Shown here one piece after another: positions 1-3,866 of a DNA stretch of 6,783 bases. Below the pieces are notes generated by a model that had not been told where the DNA came from, did not search any database, and was given only the letters and a program-made list of their open reading frames with translations. The stretch comes from Allobosea sp. GTDB lineage: Bacteria > Pseudomonadota > Alphaproteobacteria > Rhizobiales > Beijerinckiaceae. A program made the position numbers and the translations under genes. How positions within the stretch are numbered: position 1 is the stretch's first letter; each line of letters opens with the position of its first letter. The stretch is taken from NCBI GenBank assembly GCA_021732895.1, contig JAKFWE010000459.1, positions 1-6,783 of the forward strand. Direction: 5' to 3'.

Positions 1-784
1 GCGCCGCTGCGCGCGGAGCCGCTGCTATGAGCGGCGTGGCGTAGAGCGTCCCCGCGCCGTAATAGGCGCAGATCTTCTCTTCCTCGAGCCGGGTCACCGA
101 ATCCGGGGTGCGCGTGCCGGGCACGTCGGCGAACTGACGCGCCAGGATCGCCTTGACCCTGATCTGGCCGATCCCGGGTTTGACGCCGCGCCTGATGTCG
201 GAAAAGTTGACCGGCAGCAGCACGTTGCGGCCGCCGTCCAGCGCCACCTCGAAATAGCGGATCAGCGCCTCGGAGCGATCGACCCAGAGATCGACGACCT
301 TGCCGGCGACCTTGTTGTCGGCGCCGAGGACCGCATACCCCCGCGGGTCCTCGTAGGCGGAGCAGGCATAGCCGGTCGCGACCCGCACGGGGACGATCTT
401 GAGATGATTGTCATAGGTCATGTCCGGCATGTCGGAGCGCTCTGCCCAGGAACCGGGACCGATCGAATCCAGCATCGGACTGGCGCCGGTCGGCGCCAAT
501 GGCGCGCCCGGGAAGGCGGCGGTGGGCCGGGCGGCGAGTTCGCGGCGGTCCGCCATGCCGGTCGGCGCCATGACCTTCGCGCCGGTCGAGAGCTGGAAGG
601 TCTTGGGCGCGGGATAGAAGATCAGGCTCGGCGAGAGCAGCTTGCCGGGATGGGTGTCCGATTCCAGCGGGTAGCCTTCGCGTCTGTCCTCGCGGCGCAG
701 ATAGACGATCAGCCCGGCGAAAAAGAGCCAGAACAGCCAGATCGTGACCTGGGCGACGTCGATGTATCCCATGATTTCGCGCAT
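1..784 (-). CDS. puhA: Photosynthetic reaction centre H subunit PuhA (3' end cut by window edge)
   Basis: This is the H subunit of the type-2 reaction centre. It caps the L/M core on the cytoplasmic side, stabilises the complex and helps carry protons to the secondary quinone QB. The 261 codons read here are open to the left edge; family proteins are about 250-260 residues, so probably only a few codons are missing. A short N-terminus precedes one membrane helix (about residues 13-29). The family hallmark YLRREDRREGYPLE follows at about 28-41, with the positive charges placing the rest in the cytoplasm. The PRC-barrel-like domain carries GKVVDLWVD (161-169), and Glu172 aligns with Glu173 of Rhodobacter sphaeroides, a residue of the QB proton path. 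LEEEKICAYYGAGTLYA (233-249) is the conserved C-terminal block. The ATG at 784 was chosen over that at 772 because AAGGAGG sits 8 bases upstream. It is the last gene of the operon visible here. The family assignment is very secure. Confidence 0.97.
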   Translation of the reverse strand, partial: MREIMGYIDVAQVTIWLFWLFFAGLIVYLRREDRREGYPLESDTHPGKLLSPSLIFYPAPKTFQLSTGAKVMAPTGMADRRELAARPTAAFPGAPLAPTGASPMLDSIGPGSWAERSDMPDMTYDNHLKIVPVRVATGYACSAYEDPRGYAVLGADNKVAGKVVDLWVDRSEALIRYFEVALDGGRNVLLPVNFSDIRRGVKPGIGQIRVKAILARQFADVPGTRTPDSVTRLEEEKICAYYGAGTLYATPLIAAAPRAAA

Positions 785-792
785 TGGAGAGC

Positions 793-799
793 CCTCCTT
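793..799 (-). promoter_or_regulatory. Strong Shine-Dalgarno of puhA, in the only intergenic gap
   Basis: On the minus strand this reads AAGGAGG (GAAGGAGGGC in context), about 8 bases before the ATG at 784. It lies inside the 24-base gap (785-808) between the lhaA stop and puhA. The gap has no room for a terminator hairpin or a promoter of its own. This site decides the puhA start: the in-frame ATG four codons downstream (772) would be about 20 bases away, too far. Confidence 0.85.
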
Positions 800-808
800 C
801 AAAGGCTT

Positions 809-2242
809 TCAGCTTGGAAATTCCGCGAGGCCGAAGCGGGGTGACGGGGTGGCGCGCACCTGATCGGCGCTGCGCACGAGCGGGCCGATGGCGATGAGCG
901 TGGCGAAGAGCAGCGCGATCTCGACATGGTAGACGACGCTGTAGGCGACCGAAGGATCGGAGAAGGCCGGGCCGAGCGAGCCCGTGCCGGAGAGCATGGC
1001 GACGAGATCGCGCAGGGCGCCGCCGAGCGCGATCGAGAGCCCGGCGGCGCTGGCCTGCACCGCGCCCCAGATGCCCACGGCGAGCCCGTTCAGCCCGCCG
1101 CTCTGGATCTCCATCGCCGTGGTCAGGGTCGATACGGCGAAGAGCCCGCCGCCGAAGCCGATCAGCGCCACGCCGAAGCGGAACAGGCCGGGCGCATCGA
1201 CCGCTCCGGCGAAGATCACGCAGGGGAAGGCCACGAGACCGGCCACGACGCCGAGCGCCGCCAGCCTGTAGGGATCGACGCCGGCCGCAAGCGCGCGCGC
1301 CGCGAGCACGAAGGCGCCGAGCGCGCCGGCCGCCAGCAGGGCGGTCAGAATCGTCGTGCCGCTGACGCTGAGGTTCAGCACCTGCGCGCCGAACGGCTCC
1401 AGGATGATGTCCTGCATGTTGAAGGCGGCGGTGCCGAGCCCGACGGCGACGAGGAAGCGCAGGCTCCGCCGGTCGGCGACGAAGGCCGACAGCGCCGCGC
1501 GGAAGGCCGGTCGCTCCGCGTCGGCGCGGGTCAGGGCCGGGTTGCGGACCTCCTGTTTCCACAGCGCGACGATGTTCAAGCCCATCGTCACCATGGCCGC
1601 GCCCTGCACGACCTGGATCAGCCGCAACGGGGAGAAATCGCTGAGCAGCCAGGCGAAGGCCAGGCCCGACAGCACCATGCCGGCGAGCAGTGTCACGTAG
1701 AGCAGCGCGACGACGCGGGCGCGGGTGGCGGGCGTGGCGAGATCGGTCGCGAGCGCGAGCCCTGCAGTCTGTGTGGTGTGGAGGCCGGCCCCGACCAGCA
1801 GGAAGGCGAGCGCGGCGCCAGCCTGCCCGATCCAGACCGGGCCGACGCCGTCGCCGGACAGCACGAGCAGTGCGAAGGGCATGATGGCGAGGCCGCCGAA
1901 CTGCAGCAGCGAGCCGAACCAGATATAGGGCACGCGCCGCCAGCCCAGCACCGAGCGATGCGTGTCGGATTTGTACCCGACCAGCGCCCGGAAGGGCGCG
2001 AACAGGAAGGGCAGCGCCACCATCAGCGCCACGATCCAGGCCGGGACGTTCAGCTCGACGATCATCACCCGGTTGAGCGTTCCGACCAGCAGCACGGTCG
2101 CCATGCCGACTGAAATCTGGAACAGCGACAGCCTGAGGATGCGTCCGAGCGGCAATTCCGGCGAGGCCGCATCGGCAAAGGGCAGCCAGCGCGGACCAAT
2201 CCGCGTCAGACCCTTCACCAGTGCGGTCGAGACCGGGTTCAT
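809..2242 (-). CDS. lhaA: LhaA, PucC/BCD-family MFS-type light-harvesting assembly protein
   Basis: This is a 477-residue polytopic inner-membrane protein of the bacteriochlorophyll-delivery (BCD, PucC) branch of the major facilitator superfamily. LhaA is needed for efficient assembly of the LH1 core antenna; a role in delivering pigment is proposed in the literature but not settled. I count about twelve hydrophobic segments, at roughly 40-62, 67-88, 104-128, 137-158, 175-200, 208-228, 262-282, 296-318, 326-347, 353-375, 384-410 and 438-458. A longer polar loop at 229-260 splits the two halves. The family signature between helices 2 and 3 is present: SDTHRSVLGWRRVPYIWFG at 92-110. PucC and LhaA are hard to tell apart by sequence alone; I choose LhaA because the gene sits between bchM and puhA, where pucC is not found. 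Its ATG overlaps the bchM stop (ATGA, 2239-2242). A modest GGAG at 2254-2257 lies 11 bases upstream. No frameshift is seen. Confidence 0.95.
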   Translation of the reverse strand: MNPVSTALVKGLTRIGPRWLPFADAASPELPLGRILRLSLFQISVGMATVLLVGTLNRVMIVELNVPAWIVALMVALPFLFAPFRALVGYKSDTHRSVLGWRRVPYIWFGSLLQFGGLAIMPFALLVLSGDGVGPVWIGQAGAALAFLLVGAGLHTTQTAGLALATDLATPATRARVVALLYVTLLAGMVLSGLAFAWLLSDFSPLRLIQVVQGAAMVTMGLNIVALWKQEVRNPALTRADAERPAFRAALSAFVADRRSLRFLVAVGLGTAAFNMQDIILEPFGAQVLNLSVSGTTILTALLAAGALGAFVLAARALAAGVDPYRLAALGVVAGLVAFPCVIFAGAVDAPGLFRFGVALIGFGGGLFAVSTLTTAMEIQSGGLNGLAVGIWGAVQASAAGLSIALGGALRDLVAMLSGTGSLGPAFSDPSVAYSVVYHVEIALLFATLIAIGPLVRSADQVRATPSPRFGLAEFPS

Positions 2243-2943
2243 CTGGCGACCAGCTCCAGAGCCTGCGACTTGTAGAAGGCGCTCGAAATCCTGCGGGTGC
2301 GCCCGGAACGCCAGCCGTTCAGGGCGGGCTCGGCCGCGATCTGCCGCGCCAGCGTCACTTCGCTGACAGGCTCGATCGCCGGCGCGCGATCCGAGCGCGG
2401 GAAGGCGCGCCCGACGATGTGCATCAGGGCCAGCGCCGGCGTGCGCGGAGCATGCGTGATCAGCAGCGAGCCAGAGGTGCGCGCCGCCAGCCCCGAGAGC
2501 ACGCGCACGATGTCGGCGGCCTGGTAGTGGATCAGCGAATCCATCGCCACGACATGGTCGAAACGGCCGAGGCCCGCATCGAGCATGTCCCCGGAGCGGA
2601 AGGAGATCGCGCCGCCTTTGAGATCGCGCGGCGCGCGGTCCTGAGCCAGCGCCACCAGCGTCGGCGAGAGATCGATCGCCACGACATGGGCGCCGCGCAG
2701 CGCGCAGGCGACGGCGAGCGCCCCGGTGCCGCAGCCGGCGTCGAGGATGCGCGCGCCGCGCAGGTCGTCGGGCAGCCAGGAGAGCAGGGTCTCGCGCATC
2801 GCGTCGCGCCCGGCCCGGACCGTGGCGCGGATGCCGCTGACGGGCGCGTCGGAGGTCAGCTTCGTCCAGGCCTCGACCGCGGTGCGGTCGAAATAGGTCT
2901 TCAGCTCGCTGCGGCGCTGGGTGTAGGTGGCGTCGGACATCAT
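2239..2943 (-). CDS. bchM: Mg-protoporphyrin IX O-methyltransferase BchM
   Basis: BchM transfers a methyl group from S-adenosylmethionine to the ring C propionate of Mg-protoporphyrin IX, giving the monomethyl ester, the step directly after Mg chelatase. The 234-residue product is a class I Rossmann-fold methyltransferase near the usual length (about 225-235). The SAM-binding motif I reads ILDAGCGTG (66-74), and motif II ends in an acidic residue, VVAIDLSP (87-94, Asp91). FDHVVAMDSLIHY (128-140) is characteristic of BchM. LRGARILDAG and the N-terminal YFDRTAVEAW (17-26) also match the family as I recall it. Two adjacent ATGs (2943 and 2940) can start it. The first forms an ATGA overlap with the bchL stop; the second is better spaced (8 bases) from a weak TGGGG. 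The in-frame ATG far upstream at 3522 lies inside bchL and is not the start. The stop overlaps the lhaA start by four bases. Confidence 0.96.
   Translation of the reverse strand: MMSDATYTQRRSELKTYFDRTAVEAWTKLTSDAPVSGIRATVRAGRDAMRETLLSWLPDDLRGARILDAGCGTGALAVACALRGAHVVAIDLSPTLVALAQDRAPRDLKGGAISFRSGDMLDAGLGRFDHVVAMDSLIHYQAADIVRVLSGLAARTSGSLLITHAPRTPALALMHIVGRAFPRSDRAPAIEPVSEVTLARQIAAEPALNGWRSGRTRRISSAFYKSQALELVAR
2922..2939. promoter_or_regulatory. Possible CrtJ/PpsR-type palindrome TGT-N12-ACA (weak)
   Basis: The sequence is TGT, twelve bases, then ACA, the consensus of the redox- and light-responsive repressor CrtJ/PpsR. It is the only perfect match I found on scanning the window by eye. It lies in the first codons of bchM, without the second half-spaced copy usual at real CrtJ/PpsR promoters. 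A match by chance in a window of this size is quite likely, so I list it only as a candidate. Confidence 0.12.
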
Positions 2944-3866
2944 TCGTACCCCAGAAAATCGAAGATCTCGCGGTCCTTCATCGGCCGCGCTTCCAGCCCC
3001 GGGCCGCCGGCCCACATCTGCTCGGCGAGGTTCATGTATTCGCGCTGCACGGCGAGAACCTCGGGCGCATCGCCCATCTCGAACAGGGTCGCCTTCTTCA
3101 GCCGCGAGCGGCGGATGGCGTCGAGATCGGGGAAATGGGCGAGGCGCTTCAGGCCGGTTGCGGCGTTGAAGCGGTCGATCTCGTCGGTGCCGGCCGAGCG
3201 GTTGGCGATGACGCCGCCGACGCGGACCTCGTAATTCTTCGACTTCGCCTTGATCGCCGCCACGATGCGGTTCATCGCGAAGATCGAGTCGAAGTCGTTG
3301 GCGGTGACGATGACGGCGCGCTCCGCATGCTGGAGCGGGGCGGCGAAGCCGCCGCAGACGACGTCTCCCAGCACGTCGAAGATCACCACGTCGGTGTCTT
3401 CGAGCAGGTGGTGCTCCTTCAGCAGCTTCACCGTCTGGCCGACGACATAGCCGCCACAGCCGGTGCCGGCCGGCGGGCCGCCGGCCTCGACGCACATCAC
3501 GCCGCCATAGCCCTCGAAGCAAAAATCTTCGACGCGGAGCTCTTCCGAATGGAAGTTCACCGTCTCGAGCACGTCGATGACCGTCGGCATCAGCTTCTTG
3601 GTCAGCGTGAACGTCGAATCATGCTTGGGATCGCAGCCGATCTGGAGGACGCGCTTGCCCATCCGCGAGAAGGCGACCGAGAGGTTCGACGACGTCGTCG
3701 ACTTGCCGATGCCGCCCTTGCCGTAGACGGCGAAGACTTTCGTCGACTCCACGCCCATGAGCTGATCGAGCTGGACCTGAACGGAGCCCTCGCCGTCCTC
3801 GCCGGGAGGCGGGGGCGCCTTGCGGGTATAGTTCGGCAGGCCCGGATGCTGGAAAAGGGTCGTCAT
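2940..3866 (-). CDS. bchL: Light-independent protochlorophyllide reductase iron protein BchL
   Basis: BchL is the homodimeric, ATP-dependent reductase (NifH-like) of dark-operative protochlorophyllide reductase. It passes electrons from its [4Fe-4S] cluster to BchN-BchB, which reduces ring D of protochlorophyllide. The 308-residue protein shows the P-loop GKGGIGKST (49-57), the switch-type block GCDPKHDST (77-85), and the two cluster ligands per subunit: Cys137 in PPAGTGCGGY and Cys171 in DVLGDVVCGGF. The DFD patch at 191-193 matches the patch described in Rhodobacter BchL as a partner of its flexible N-terminus. GEGSVQV (26-32) anchors the N-terminus. The first ~25 residues carry a PPPP run and are about 11 residues longer than in R. 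sphaeroides. The ATG at 3866 overlaps the bchH stop (ATGA) and has GGAGG 7 bases upstream. The end overlaps bchM. BchX (chlorophyllide reductase) is excluded by the DPOR-type N-terminus, the length and the context. Confidence 0.98.
   Translation of the reverse strand: MTTLFQHPGLPNYTRKAPPPPGEDGEGSVQVQLDQLMGVESTKVFAVYGKGGIGKSTTSSNLSVAFSRMGKRVLQIGCDPKHDSTFTLTKKLMPTVIDVLETVNFHSEELRVEDFCFEGYGGVMCVEAGGPPAGTGCGGYVVGQTVKLLKEHHLLEDTDVVIFDVLGDVVCGGFAAPLQHAERAVIVTANDFDSIFAMNRIVAAIKAKSKNYEVRVGGVIANRSAGTDEIDRFNAATGLKRLAHFPDLDAIRRSRLKKATLFEMGDAPEVLAVQREYMNLAEQMWAGGPGLEARPMKDREIFDFLGYE

Noticed and set aside
770..772. Alternative puhA start at the ATG at 772
   Set aside because: The strong Shine-Dalgarno at 793-799 is correctly spaced for 784, not for 772.
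411..1562. Minus-strand frame of 383 codons spanning the lhaA-puhA junction
   Set aside because: It is out of frame with both genes and arginine/proline-rich. lhaA and puhA in other frames carry the family motifs.
926..2113. Plus-strand open frame of 395 codons opposite lhaA, rich in R, G, A, E, D and Q
   Set aside because: It is a GC-driven shadow of lhaA. The composition is low-complexity and polar with no recognisable domain, while the opposite strand encodes a clear twelve-helix PucC-family protein.
2944..3522. Upstream extension of the bchM frame to an ATG at 3522
   Set aside because: The extension runs through bchL in a different frame, has shadow composition, and would make BchM nearly twice its family length. 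The conserved N-terminus begins at 2943 or 2940.
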